64,000 bases of DNA, from NCBI RefSeq assembly GCF_008124875.1, contig NZ_VNIA01000004.1:1-64000 (forward strand), written 5' to 3'. This document shows, one piece after another, positions 29,578-38,679 of the stretch (the stretch's first letter is position 1; each line of letters starts with the position of its first letter). The notes beneath the pieces are model-generated. The model was not told the origin of the DNA. It made no database searches and was given only the letters and a program-made list of their open reading frames with translations. Source of the stretch: Tenacibaculum adriaticum (GTDB lineage: Bacteria; Bacteroidota; Bacteroidia; Flavobacteriales; Flavobacteriaceae). The position numbers and the translations under genes are program-made.

Positions 29578-30528
29578 ATGAAAAAAGAAGATAAAATATA
29601 TATAGCAGGGCATAAAGGCATGGTAGGATCTGCTATTTGGAGAGTTTTAGTCTCTAAAGGATATAAAAATATTATAGGACGTACGAGTAAAGAACTAGAT
29701 TTAAGAAACCAGCAAGAAGTTTTAGCTTTTTTTGAAGAAGAAAAACCAGATGTAGTAATTGATGCCGCTGCAAGAGTGGGGGGAATTTTGGCAAATAATA
29801 ATTATCCATATCAATTTATTATGGAGAATATGCAAATTCAAAATAACTTAATAGATATTGCTTTAAAAAATGAAGTTGAAAAATTTATATTTTTAGGAAG
29901 TTCATGTATATACCCTAAGTTAGCAAAACAACCGCTTAAAGAAGAGTATTTATTAACGGATTCTTTAGAGCCCACTAATGAATGGTATGCCATTGCGAAA
30001 ATAACAGGAGTAAAAGCTTGTCAAGCTATAAGAAAACAGTTTAATAAAGATTATGTGAGTTTAATGCCAACTAACTTATATGGGACTCATGATAATTTTG
30101 ATCTAGAAACATCTCATGTATTACCAGCAATGCTTCGAAAATTTTATGAAGCCAAAGAAAATGGAAATGCACCTGTAACTTTATGGGGAAGCGGTACACC
30201 AATGCGCGAATTTTTATTTGTTGATGATATGGCAGAGGCCGTTGTTTTTGCATTAGAGAATAAATTGCCAGACTATTTATACAATGTGGGAACAGGAGAA
30301 GATTTAACAATTAAAGAATTAGCAGAAACTATTCAAAAAGTTGTTGGCCATACTGGAAATTTAATTTGGGATAAAACAAAACCAGATGGAACCCCAAGAA
30401 AATTAATGGATATTTCGAGAATGCATTCTTTAGGGTGGAAGCATCAAATAAATTTAGAAAGAGGAATTCAAAAAACTTATGACTGGTTTTTAAGTAATAT
30501 TAAAGAAATTAAAGAAGTAAAATTGTAA
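29578..30528 (+). CDS. fcl: GDP-L-fucose synthase
   Basis: 316 aa SDR epimerase-reductase that turns GDP-4-keto-6-deoxymannose into GDP-L-fucose. [12 protein letters not shown] near 12 binds NADPH, the [10 protein letters not shown] loop is diagnostic, SSCIYP and the YAIAK motif carry the catalytic Ser, Tyr and Lys. It precedes gmd by four bases. It provides the donor for the GT11 fucosyltransferase at 37792. Confidence 0.96.
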   Translation: MKKEDKIYIAGHKGMVGSAIWRVLVSKGYKNIIGRTSKELDLRNQQEVLAFFEEEKPDVVIDAAARVGGILANNNYPYQFIMENMQIQNNLIDIALKNEVEKFIFLGSSCIYPKLAKQPLKEEYLLTDSLEPTNEWYAIAKITGVKACQAIRKQFNKDYVSLMPTNLYGTHDNFDLETSHVLPAMLRKFYEAKENGNAPVTLWGSGTPMREFLFVDDMAEAVVFALENKLPDYLYNVGTGEDLTIKELAETIQKVVGHTGNLIWDKTKPDGTPRKLMDISRMHSLGWKHQINLERGIQKTYDWFLSNIKEIKEVKL

Positions 30529-30532
30529 AAGA

Positions 30533-31645
30533 ATGAAGGTAGCATTAATAACAGGAGTAACTGGACAAGACGGAGCATATTTAAGTGAGTTTTTATTAAA
30601 AAAAGGATATCAAGTTCACGGTATGAAAAGAAGATCTTCTTTATTTAATACAGATAGAATTGATCATTTATATCAAGACCCTCATGTTGACAATCGTAAT
30701 TTCTTTTTGCATTATGGAGATATGACAGATAGTACTAATATCACTCGTTTGATTAAAGAAATTCAACCAGATGAAATCTATAATTTGGCAGCTATGAGTC
30801 ATGTAGCTGTTTCTTTTGAAACACCAGAATATACTGGTAATGCTGATGGATTAGGAACGCTTCGTATTTTAGATGCTGTAAGATTACTTGGCTTAGAAAA
30901 GAAAACTAGAATTTATCAAGCTTCAACATCTGAACTCTATGGAAAGGTTCAAGAAGTTCCTCAGTCAGAAACTACTCCGTTTTATCCGCGTTCACCTTAT
31001 GCAGTTGCAAAAATGTATGCTTATTGGATTACGGTAAATTATCGAGAAGCTTATGGAATGTACACTTGCAATGGAATTTTATTTAACCACGAATCTCCTT
31101 TACGTGGAGAAACTTTCGTAACACGTAAAATTACAAGAGCAACGTCTAGAATAGCTTTAGGATTACAAGATAAATTTTATTTAGGGAATTTAGATGCAAA
31201 AAGAGACTGGGGACATGCAAAAGATTATGTCAGAATGATGTGGATGATATTACAAGCTGAAGAGGCTGAAGATTGGGTTATTGCTACAGGAAAAACAACA
31301 ACAGTTAGAGATTTTGTGAAAATGAGTTTCGCTGAAGTTGGAATTGAATTAGAATTTAAAGGAGAGGGTGTTGATGAGAAAGCATTTGTAAAAGCTTGTA
31401 ATAAGTCTGAATACCAAATTCAAATAGGTAAGGAGGTTTTATCAGTTGATCCCAAGTATTTTAGACCTACAGAGGTAGATTTGCTAATTGGAGACCCTAC
31501 AAAAGCAAAAACAAAGTTAGGTTGGGTTCCTGAACATGATTTAGCATCATTAGTAAAAGATATGATGAAAAGTGATGTTAAGTTGATGAAGAAAGATCAA
31601 TACTTAAAAGAAGGTGGATATACTACTCTAAACTATTTTGAGTAA
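30533..31645 (+). CDS. gmd: GDP-mannose 4,6-dehydratase
   Basis: 370 aa SDR. First step from GDP-mannose to GDP-fucose. [10 protein letters not shown] near residue 8, [37 protein letters not shown] and [12 protein letters not shown] are near-invariant Gmd motifs. Coupled with fcl. Confidence 0.97.
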   Translation: MKVALITGVTGQDGAYLSEFLLKKGYQVHGMKRRSSLFNTDRIDHLYQDPHVDNRNFFLHYGDMTDSTNITRLIKEIQPDEIYNLAAMSHVAVSFETPEYTGNADGLGTLRILDAVRLLGLEKKTRIYQASTSELYGKVQEVPQSETTPFYPRSPYAVAKMYAYWITVNYREAYGMYTCNGILFNHESPLRGETFVTRKITRATSRIALGLQDKFYLGNLDAKRDWGHAKDYVRMMWMILQAEEAEDWVIATGKTTTVRDFVKMSFAEVGIELEFKGEGVDEKAFVKACNKSEYQIQIGKEVLSVDPKYFRPTEVDLLIGDPTKAKTKLGWVPEHDLASLVKDMMKSDVKLMKKDQYLKEGGYTTLNYFE

Positions 31646-31680
31646 TTACTATAATTTTTTTTACTAAAACTTTTGAGTTA

Positions 31681-33138
31681 ATGAATTCTTACAAAAAAAT
31701 TGTAAAAACAACAGGGTTAATTGGTTTAGTACAAGTATTCAAGTTGTTTTTTGGTTTTGCACAGAATAAAGTTTTAGCCGTTTTATTAGGTCCTTCTGGT
31801 ATAGGTATTTGGGGGCTATATAATTCTTTTGTTCAATTAGTTTCATCTTTTTCTACCTTAGGAATGGATCAAGCAGGTGTTAAGCAAATTGCAGAAAAAG
31901 GAGATGATAAAACTAAAGTACATAAAATTATATGGGTTTTCAGGATTACTATTTATATAGTGTCTTCATTATTTACAATTTTTGTTATTTTTAAGTCAAA
32001 ATATATTAGTAAACTTTTATTTGGAAATGAGAATTATTTTGAAGGTATTATTGTTGTGTCTTTTGCTATTTTCTTTAATAGTGTTTCTCAATGTCAAGTA
32101 TCTATTTTAAATGGATTAAGAGATATAAAAAGTATAGCTAAGAGTCAAATTTCTGGAGTAGTTTTAGGAGGTGTTTTTGCAGTAGTTTTTGTAACTTTTT
32201 ATAAGGAAAAAGGAATACCTTTTTTTATTCTTATCGTTAGTTTGGCTACAGTTTTTTTTTCGGGTATTTTTTTGCGAAAACATAAAATAAAAAATGTTAA
32301 ATCGAATTTCACTGAATTTAGAAAAGAATTTTATTCATTATTTTCTGTAGGCATAGGGATTGCTTATTCTGCAGTATTGGTAGCTATTACAACTTATTTA
32401 ATTCAAGTTTATTTAAGACGAAAGTTTGGGCTAGAAATATTAGGGATTTATAATGCTAGTTTTACAATATCTAATATATATATAGGTGTAATTTTAAGTG
32501 CAATGGGGGTTGATTTAATGCCTAGGCTATCAAAGGTTGTACAAAATAAGAAAGAAGTAGATAGTTTACTTAATAATCAAATGGAATTAGGAGTTTTGAT
32601 ATCAAGTTTAGGTGTAATAATTGTTATAATGTTCTCTCCTTTTATATTATCTTTATTATATTCTGATAAGTTTATTTTAGGAAAAGAAATAATTAGATGG
32701 CAAGTTTTAGGTGTCTTTTTACGTGTATTAGCTTTTCCTTTAGGGTACCTCTTAATTATAAAAAAGAAAACGGTAAAGTATATTATTGTTCAAACAACTA
32801 TGTGGTTGGGTAACTATATTTTATTAGTTATTCTAGTAGAATATTTTGGGGTTAAAGCATTAGGGATTAATTATCTTTTGGCTTATGTTTTATACGTGTT
32901 AATTCTGTATTTTTTTACTTACAGGGAATTCAAAATTTCAACACTATTAAGAAAGGTGTTTTTAAGTAGTATTTCCATTATATTAATTTCTTGGTTTTTA
33001 ACATTTTATGTTTCAGGTATGTATTTCTACTTTTTTGGAGGGCTATTATTGATATTAAATATAATATGGATTATTAATACTTTAAATAAAGAGATGGGTA
33101 TTAATATTTTCTCTTTTTTGAAAATTAAAAATGATTAA
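31681..33138 (+). CDS. Wzx-type oligosaccharide flippase
   Basis: 485 aa with about 12-14 membrane segments, the MOP/PST superfamily layout. Moves undecaprenyl-diphosphate-linked repeat units across the inner membrane for Wzy polymerisation. The N-terminal GLIGLVQVFKLFFGFAQNKVLAVLLGPSGIGIWGL region (residues 13-47) is typical of the O-antigen translocase type. A T9 homopolymer lies in the coding region at 32252-32260. Follows gmd by 35 bases. Confidence 0.87.
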   Translation: MNSYKKIVKTTGLIGLVQVFKLFFGFAQNKVLAVLLGPSGIGIWGLYNSFVQLVSSFSTLGMDQAGVKQIAEKGDDKTKVHKIIWVFRITIYIVSSLFTIFVIFKSKYISKLLFGNENYFEGIIVVSFAIFFNSVSQCQVSILNGLRDIKSIAKSQISGVVLGGVFAVVFVTFYKEKGIPFFILIVSLATVFFSGIFLRKHKIKNVKSNFTEFRKEFYSLFSVGIGIAYSAVLVAITTYLIQVYLRRKFGLEILGIYNASFTISNIYIGVILSAMGVDLMPRLSKVVQNKKEVDSLLNNQMELGVLISSLGVIIVIMFSPFILSLLYSDKFILGKEIIRWQVLGVFLRVLAFPLGYLLIIKKKTVKYIIVQTTMWLGNYILLVILVEYFGVKALGINYLLAYVLYVLILYFFTYREFKISTLLRKVFLSSISIILISWFLTFYVSGMYFYFFGGLLLILNIIWIINTLNKEMGINIFSFLKIKND

Positions 33139-33141
33139 ATT

Positions 33142-33832
33142 ATGAATTTTTTAAAAAAAACTGTTGATTCAATAGAGTATAAACTGGCTTTGCTTACTAA
33201 TAAAAGTTTTACAAATTATTTAAGACGTAAAGGTATTAAAGTAGGAGAAAATGTTTTGTTTACTAATAGAAAAACGTTAGATATTGATTTACATAAACCA
33301 TCTTTAGTTGAGATCGGTAATAATGTATTTATTAATAGAGGGTTTAGTTTGCTAACCCACGATTATGTTTCTCACGTATTTCTTAATATTTATCATGATT
33401 ATATGTTTCTTCTACAGGTAAAGTTAAGATTGGAAACAATGTAGCTTTTGGGAGAAATGTGAGTATTTTAAAAGGGTGCACAATAGGAGACAATGTTTTT
33501 ATTGGTTTTGGTTCTATAGTAACAAAGGACATACCATCTAATTGTTGGCTGTAGGTATACCAGCAAAAGTAGTATGTACAATTGATGAATATTATAAAAA
33601 AAGAAAAAGTTTATATATGGAAGAAGCTTTTGAATACGCAAGAAGTATTAAAGAAGTTTTTAAAAGAAAGCCTAAAATATCTGATTTCTATGAAGAGTTT
33701 CCTTTATTTGTTGATGGGAATAAAAGTTATAAATATACAAGTGTATTACCAATAAAATCACAATATGGAGATTCATTTAATAATTATGTAAATGAACATA
33801 AGCTATATTTAATGGATTTGAAGAGTTTCTAA
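33142..33832 (+). pseudogene. Left-handed beta-helix acyltransferase, broken by two frameshifts
   Basis: Three frames join to one acetyltransferase. The first (to about 33402) reads KPSLVEIGNNVFINRG and THDYVSHVF; the second (33402-33545) reads GKVKIGNNVAFGRNVS and GFGSIVTKDIPSN; the third (33545-33832) reads LAVGIPAKVVCTIDEYY. The hexapeptide repeats and IPAKV are typical of serine/sugar O-acetyltransferases. Each change is a -1 shift, as from loss of one base near 33397-33405 and one near 33543-33547. Neither site is a long homopolymer. An intact acyltransferase follows at 33848. Two independent lesions argue for real decay. Confidence 0.82.
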
Positions 33833-33847
33833 TTAAAGCGAATATAA

Positions 33848-34360
33848 ATGAAAAAAATAATTAGATTTATAATTAAGGTATTTAAATATCTTTATAGAGA
33901 AACTATACTACACTTATTGTGGTATTTTTCTTCTTATTTCCCAATGTTTCCTACATTAATGTTTACAAAAGGACGTTCTTTCTTTTGGAGGTTAATAGGT
34001 GTGCAAATTGGTAAAAAAGTGCAAATAAATTATGGTAATTATTTAGATGTACCTTCTGCCAAAAGATTAATAATAGAAGATAATGTTTTAATTGCGTCTG
34101 AATGTTTGTTTCTGTTACACAAAAGAGATATGAGTAAATATACCGGTTTTAATTTACAAAACTCTTTACCTATGAAGGAAGCGTATATTAAAATATGTAA
34201 AAATGCTTCTATTGGTATGAGAACTGTTATTTTACCTGGTGTAACTATTGGTGAGGGTGCTGTGGTTGGGGCTAATTCTTTAGTCGTTAAAGATATACCA
34301 CCATATACAATTGCGGTTGGGAATCCAGCAAGAGTTATTAAATATATAAAGAAGAATTAG
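33848..34360 (+). CDS. Left-handed beta-helix acyltransferase
   Basis: 170 aa. Membrane-leaning basic N-terminus, then hexapeptide repeats ([42 protein letters not shown] as successive turns between about residues 55 and 150) and the ending [10 protein letters not shown] found in CatB/WbbJ-like acetyltransferases. Expected to add an acetyl or other acyl group to a sugar of the repeat unit. It lies 15 bases after the broken acyltransferase and two before the next gene. Confidence 0.82.
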   Translation: MKKIIRFIIKVFKYLYRETILHLLWYFSSYFPMFPTLMFTKGRSFFWRLIGVQIGKKVQINYGNYLDVPSAKRLIIEDNVLIASECLFLLHKRDMSKYTGFNLQNSLPMKEAYIKICKNASIGMRTVILPGVTIGEGAVVGANSLVVKDIPPYTIAVGNPARVIKYIKKN

Positions 34361-34361
34361 A

Positions 34362-35900
34362 ATGATAAATGTTGGAGTGTATCTTAATGATTATAAAAAT
34401 AGCGATGTCTGGGAGAATATTATTTTAGATGAAATCTCAAGAGAAAAAAATTTTAATGTTATTCTGATAAAGAATGAAGTAAAATTTGAGAAGAAGACTA
34501 ATAAAAAAACTAGTGCATTAAAGTTTTTACTATTACACTTTCAAATTAAAATAGAAAATATTGTATTAAAAACATTTTCAAAAAAATCAAAAAATCAAAA
34601 AATCAAAAAATCATTTTTAAAAGAGAATAATTTTGATTTTATAGTAAATTTTAGTCATAACATAAAAAAAGAAATTTTAATTGAAAAAGCTAATATAGGA
34701 TTGTTAGAAGTTTTTAAAGATAGTTTTTTAATATATAAGTACAATTTATTGTGTATTAACGAGGTAGTTAAAAAGATGCCCTGCGTAAACCTTAAATTAA
34801 AAGTTTACAATAAAAAAATAAATAAAGGTGTTTTTATTGAGGACATGTTTTTTACCTATGATTGGAAAGGAAGTAAAAATTTAGCATCTTTAAGTGTTAG
34901 AGTTTCTAAATTTTTAATTAAAAATATAAATATATATATAATAAATGAAAGAGAATACAATATTTGTAAAAATAAAACAGAAAATTTTGAAGAAAGAATT
35001 TCTATATACACTCAATTTATTTACATAATTAAATTCTATTTAATGATTTTTAAAAGATTTTATAAATCCTTATTATATAAGTTTTTTAATAGAAAAAAGG
35101 ATAATTGGACATTAGTTTTTGGAAATAATTATAGTAAAAATAAATTTTTTAAAAATTTAAAACCAGTAGTATTACCAAAGGATGAATTTTGGGCAGATCC
35201 TTTTTTATTTAAATTTAAAAAAGAATATTATGTTTTTTTTGAAAAATACATAAATAAAATAGGTAGAGGAATTATCTCATGTGGTAAACTTGTGAATGGT
35301 GAAATTAATGATATTGAAGATGTTCTAATAACAGATTATCATTTGTCGTATCCTAATGTTTTTGAAGAGGAAGGAGAAATTTACATGATACCAGAAATAA
35401 GTGAAAAGAGAAGATTAGAGATATATAAGTGTATAAACTTTCCTAATCAATGGGAGTTATACTCTTATGCTTTTGATGGTGAATATGTAGTTGATACTAT
35501 ATACTATAAGGATGAGAACAATAATAAATGGCTGTTTTTAAGTAAAACAAACAATAATTTAAATGATAACTGTTCTGAATTATACATTTATCAAATAGAT
35601 TCACTAAAATTAAATAAGGTAATTAATCATAAGCAAAACCCAATTTTTGCTGATTGTAGAAAATCTAGAAATGCAGGAGCAATACTTAAGCTTAATAATA
35701 AACTAATCAGACCATCGCAAAATAATAGTTATGGTATCTATGGATACAACATTAATTTTAATCAAATAAAAGTATTGAATATAGAAGAATATAAAGAAGA
35801 AAATATTAAAATCCATAACAATAGTTTTAAAAAATACAAACGTGTGCATCATTTCCACTTTTTAGATGAAATATTTGTTTTTGATTGTTATCTAAATTAA
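34362..35900 (+). CDS. GINT1-like sugar-transferase-associated protein (beta-propeller type)
   Basis: 512 aa. The C-terminal half (about 255-512) shows the DEFWADPFLFKF, YYVFFEKY and YPNVFEEEGEIYMIPE pattern found in the N-terminal beta-propeller domain named after plant glucosamine inositolphosphorylceramide transferase 1 and in many bacterial polysaccharide loci. The N-terminal half recalls the formyltransferase-like part of those bacterial proteins (FDFIVNFSHNIKKEIL near 90). Enzymatic role is not established. The base composition is very AT-rich even for this window, and four copies of an 8-base repeat lie at codons 74-84. Two bases separate it from the acyltransferase upstream. Confidence 0.6.
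   Translation: MINVGVYLNDYKNSDVWENIILDEISREKNFNVILIKNEVKFEKKTNKKTSALKFLLLHFQIKIENIVLKTFSKKSKNQKIKKSFLKENNFDFIVNFSHNIKKEILIEKANIGLLEVFKDSFLIYKYNLLCINEVVKKMPCVNLKLKVYNKKINKGVFIEDMFFTYDWKGSKNLASLSVRVSKFLIKNINIYIINEREYNICKNKTENFEERISIYTQFIYIIKFYLMIFKRFYKSLLYKFFNRKKDNWTLVFGNNYSKNKFFKNLKPVVLPKDEFWADPFLFKFKKEYYVFFEKYINKIGRGIISCGKLVNGEINDIEDVLITDYHLSYPNVFEEEGEIYMIPEISEKRRLEIYKCINFPNQWELYSYAFDGEYVVDTIYYKDENNNKWLFLSKTNNNLNDNCSELYIYQIDSLKLNKVINHKQNPIFADCRKSRNAGAILKLNNKLIRPSQNNSYGIYGYNINFNQIKVLNIEEYKEENIKIHNNSFKKYKRVHHFHFLDEIFVFDCYLN
34581..34612 (+). repeat. Octanucleotide tandem repeat, 4 copies
   Basis: Four exact copies of AAAAAATC in a row, inside the coding region of the GINT1-like gene. Eight is not a multiple of three, so gain or loss of one copy shifts the frame. 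Confidence 0.9.
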
Positions 35901-35905
35901 AAATT

Positions 35906-36988
35906 ATGCTTCAAATATTTTTATCTATAATATCCATTCCTTTTTTCTCTTTTTTATTAAATACTAAAAGTAAAGTTTTTAATAAAGTTGAGATGCTTTT
36001 TTTCTTTTTAGTATTGTTTTTAATTGCAGGATTAAGACATGTTGATATTGCAAACGATAGTTTAGCTTATGCAACAAGTTTTATTGATATTGAGTACTTT
36101 AATTCTTTTTGGGATTTTGAAGGACGTTTTGAATTTGGTTTTCAATACTTAACTAAATTTATTAAGTTTTACATTTCTGATGAAGTTTATGTATATTTTA
36201 TTATAACAAGTTTTATTATCCAATTTTTTTTAATAGATTTTATATTTAAAAATAGTAGAATATTATGGTTTTCTGTTTTTTTACTAATAACTCTAAGATT
36301 TTATTTTTTTTCAGTTAGTGCAATAAGGCAAGGTATGGCATTGGGTGTTTGCATGTATAGTTATGAATATTTAAAAAGAGGAAAACTTAACAAATTTTTT
36401 ATTAGTGTTTTACTAGCTTTTTCATTTCATTATTCTGCTTTAGTATTTTTGATACTGCCTGTTTTAAGTAAAATAAAACCAAGCGTTAAAAAAATATTAT
36501 TTTTTGGCGGTATATCTATGATTGTTTTTAGCACATTAGGTTATTTTATAGAAATTTTCTCTTCTGTTTTAGATTATGGGAAAGATTATATCGATCAAGG
36601 GTTAGCAAATAATTTTTATCAACGATTAGGAGCTATTTTTATAATGCTCTTATCATTCATAATTTTAATATTCGTTTATAAATCTGATTACTTCAAAAAA
36701 AATAAAAATGATAAAGTTTTTAGAATACAGTTTTGGTCAATTTATTTAGCCTTTTTGATAAATGTTCTAGCAATAAAATTTAGTATATTAATTAGGTTTT
36801 ATTATTATTTTGGAATATTTTCAATAATCCTTTTACCTAATGTAATTAATTTCATGCAAAATAAAAGAAGCAAGAATATTGCTTTAAAATTTTGGTTTTT
36901 AATTTCTTTAGTTTTTATAATGATAATTTTATATAATAAACCAGAATGGTATAATTTTTACCCATATAAGTTTTTCTGGGAAAAATAA
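35906..36988 (+). CDS. EpsG-family (Wzy-type) polysaccharide polymerase
   Basis: 360 aa from the ATG at 35906, just after the preceding stop; a TTG at 35885 would overlap that gene. About ten membrane segments. The RHVDIANDSLAYA segment near 50 and the large periplasmic loop before SVSAIRQGMALGVCMYSYEYL fit the EpsG family, which polymerises lipid-linked repeat units at the outer face of the inner membrane. Pairs with the Wzx flippase at 31681 in a Wzx/Wzy-dependent route. Confidence 0.85.
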   Translation: MLQIFLSIISIPFFSFLLNTKSKVFNKVEMLFFFLVLFLIAGLRHVDIANDSLAYATSFIDIEYFNSFWDFEGRFEFGFQYLTKFIKFYISDEVYVYFIITSFIIQFFLIDFIFKNSRILWFSVFLLITLRFYFFSVSAIRQGMALGVCMYSYEYLKRGKLNKFFISVLLAFSFHYSALVFLILPVLSKIKPSVKKILFFGGISMIVFSTLGYFIEIFSSVLDYGKDYIDQGLANNFYQRLGAIFIMLLSFIILIFVYKSDYFKKNKNDKVFRIQFWSIYLAFLINVLAIKFSILIRFYYYFGIFSIILLPNVINFMQNKRSKNIALKFWFLISLVFIMIILYNKPEWYNFYPYKFFWEK

Positions 36989-37000
36989 TTTTAAATATAA

Positions 37001-37780
37001 ATGAGAATAGCAATACTATATATATGTACTGGTAAATACAGCATTTTTTGGAAGGATTTTTATGCTTCTTGTGAAAAATTTTTTTTTAAAGAACAAGACA
37101 AACATTACTTTGTTTTCACTGATGATTTAGATATTAACAAAAAACACAACACCACTTTAATTAAAGAAAATTGTAGAGGCTTTCCTCTTGATTCATTATT
37201 TAGATTTGATATGTTTTTGAAAATAGAAAATGAAGTTAAATCTTACGACTATGTTTTTTTTTTCAATGCTAACATGCTTTTTGTAGAAAAAGTATCATAT
37301 GAAATTTTCCCTAATAAAAATTTTAAAGGGTTAATAGGGGTTATTCATCCTATGGGATTTAAATATAGAAAATTTCCTTCTATGTATACATATGAGAGAA
37401 ATAAAAAATCTAGAGCGTATATAAAGAAAGAGAAAAAAAAATATGAGTATTTTATGGGGGGTGTTAACGGAGGATCAACAGAAGAGTATTATAAGATGGT
37501 AAAAGAATGTAGTAAGAATATTCATCATGATTATAAAAATAATATAGTTGCTATTTTTCACGATGAGTCACATATGAATAAATATTTTTCAGAGAATGAA
37601 GTTCATAGTCTATCGACAGCTTATGGTTTTCAAGAAGGAGCGAAATACCCTTTTAAACCCAAAATAATTATTAGAGATAAAACAAAAATAAGTAACTTTT
37701 TTAACAAATATAGAGAAGAACGTTTTATAGGTAGAGTTTTAAGATACTTGAACCAAATTTATAAAGCTATTACTTGGTAA
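37001..37780 (+). CDS. Family GT6 glycosyltransferase (ABO blood-group family)
   Basis: 259 aa, the compact soluble size of bacterial GT6 enzymes. Members transfer galactose or GalNAc in alpha-1,3 linkage to galactose, often to Fuc-alpha-1,2-Gal. Visible: FRFDMFLKIENEV near 68-79, the motif N89-A90-N91 where mammalian GT6 has DxD, GGVNGG near 154, and HDESHMNKYF near 189-198 with the catalytic glutamate. The NxN form is known from bacterial GT6 such as the Bacteroides ovatus enzyme, which is metal-independent. The coding region has T9, T10 and A9 tracts (37079, 37254, 37433). The next gene is an alpha-1,2-fucosyltransferase. Confidence 0.88.
   Translation: MRIAILYICTGKYSIFWKDFYASCEKFFFKEQDKHYFVFTDDLDINKKHNTTLIKENCRGFPLDSLFRFDMFLKIENEVKSYDYVFFFNANMLFVEKVSYEIFPNKNFKGLIGVIHPMGFKYRKFPSMYTYERNKKSRAYIKKEKKKYEYFMGGVNGGSTEEYYKMVKECSKNIHHDYKNNIVAIFHDESHMNKYFSENEVHSLSTAYGFQEGAKYPFKPKIIIRDKTKISNFFNKYREERFIGRVLRYLNQIYKAITW
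37254..37263 (+). repeat. Poly-T tract (T10) inside the GT6 gene
   Basis: Ten consecutive T residues encoding the Val-Phe-Phe-Phe stretch just before the NAN motif. I noticed no longer homopolymer inside a coding region here. Slippage by one base would truncate the enzyme ahead of its active site. Confidence 0.9.
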
Positions 37781-37791
37781 AAAAAATATAT

Positions 37792-38658
37792 ATGATTTAT
37801 AGCAGTATACATGGAGGTTTAGGTAATCAAATGTTTCAATATGCATTAGGATTGAGCATTTCATTAAAAACTAACTCCGAATTTAAATTCGATTTACATA
37901 AAATGAATAATTATAATTTGAGAGATTTTTCTCTTAATAAATTTAATATTTCTGCAAAAAAATGTGAAGATTATATATCAGAAAAATATAAATCTAATAA
38001 ATATAAAGAAGCATTAGAAAAAAAAATAAATAAATTTGGTTTATATACAGGAAATAAATTTTATGAAAAAAAAGAATTTTGCTACGATCAATCTGTTTTT
38101 AGTAATAAAAAAGCATATTTTAAAGGTTATTGGCAGAGCTTTAAATATTTTGAGTCAATAAGAGATATAATTTTAAAAGAATTTTCATTAAAAGATGATT
38201 TATCTGAAGAGAATTTAAGCATTTTAAATAAAATTGAAAATTCAGATAATTCTGTATCTATTCATATTAGAAGGGGTGATTATATTAATAATGCTAAGAA
38301 TAATAAGATTTATAATGTAATAGGTTTAGATTATTATGAGAAAGCTATTAATGAAATTAACAATAATTTTGAAAAGCCATATTTTTTTGTGTTTTCAGAC
38401 GATATAGAATGGGTTGATAAAAATTTGAATATTTCTGGTAGAGTTATTTATGTGTCATCTGATAAAACTAATAAAGCAGAAGAAGAACTGATATTGATGA
38501 GCAAGTGTAATCATAATATTATAGCTAATAGTACTTTCAGTTGGTGGGGAGCATGGTTAAATAATAATGAAGATAAGTTAGTTATAGCGCCAAAAATATG
38601 GATGAAAGGAATTAAATCATCAAAAGACTTAATTCCTAATACTTGGTTAAAAATTTAA
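37792..38658 (+). CDS. Family GT11 alpha-1,2-fucosyltransferase
   Basis: 288 aa from the ATG at 37792, after the GT6 stop; a TTG at 37774 would overlap it. GT11 transfers fucose from GDP-L-fucose in alpha-1,2 linkage, usually to galactose. GGLGNQMFQYALGLSISLK near the N-terminus, the donor-binding SIHIRRGDY motif near residue 158, and the C-terminal NSTFSWWGAWLN segment are diagnostic. GDP-fucose is made by manC, gmd and fcl in the same locus. Directly downstream of the GT6 gene. Contains an A9 tract (38018-38026). Confidence 0.93.
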   Translation: MIYSSIHGGLGNQMFQYALGLSISLKTNSEFKFDLHKMNNYNLRDFSLNKFNISAKKCEDYISEKYKSNKYKEALEKKINKFGLYTGNKFYEKKEFCYDQSVFSNKKAYFKGYWQSFKYFESIRDIILKEFSLKDDLSEENLSILNKIENSDNSVSIHIRRGDYINNAKNNKIYNVIGLDYYEKAINEINNNFEKPYFFVFSDDIEWVDKNLNISGRVIYVSSDKTNKAEEELILMSKCNHNIIANSTFSWWGAWLNNNEDKLVIAPKIWMKGIKSSKDLIPNTWLKI

Positions 38659-38679
38659 ACTCAGTTATAAATATCCCAG

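Noticed and set aside
34926-34946. AT dinucleotide run in the GINT1-like gene as a slippage site
   Set aside because: The run is short and interrupted; the octanucleotide repeat is the convincing case.
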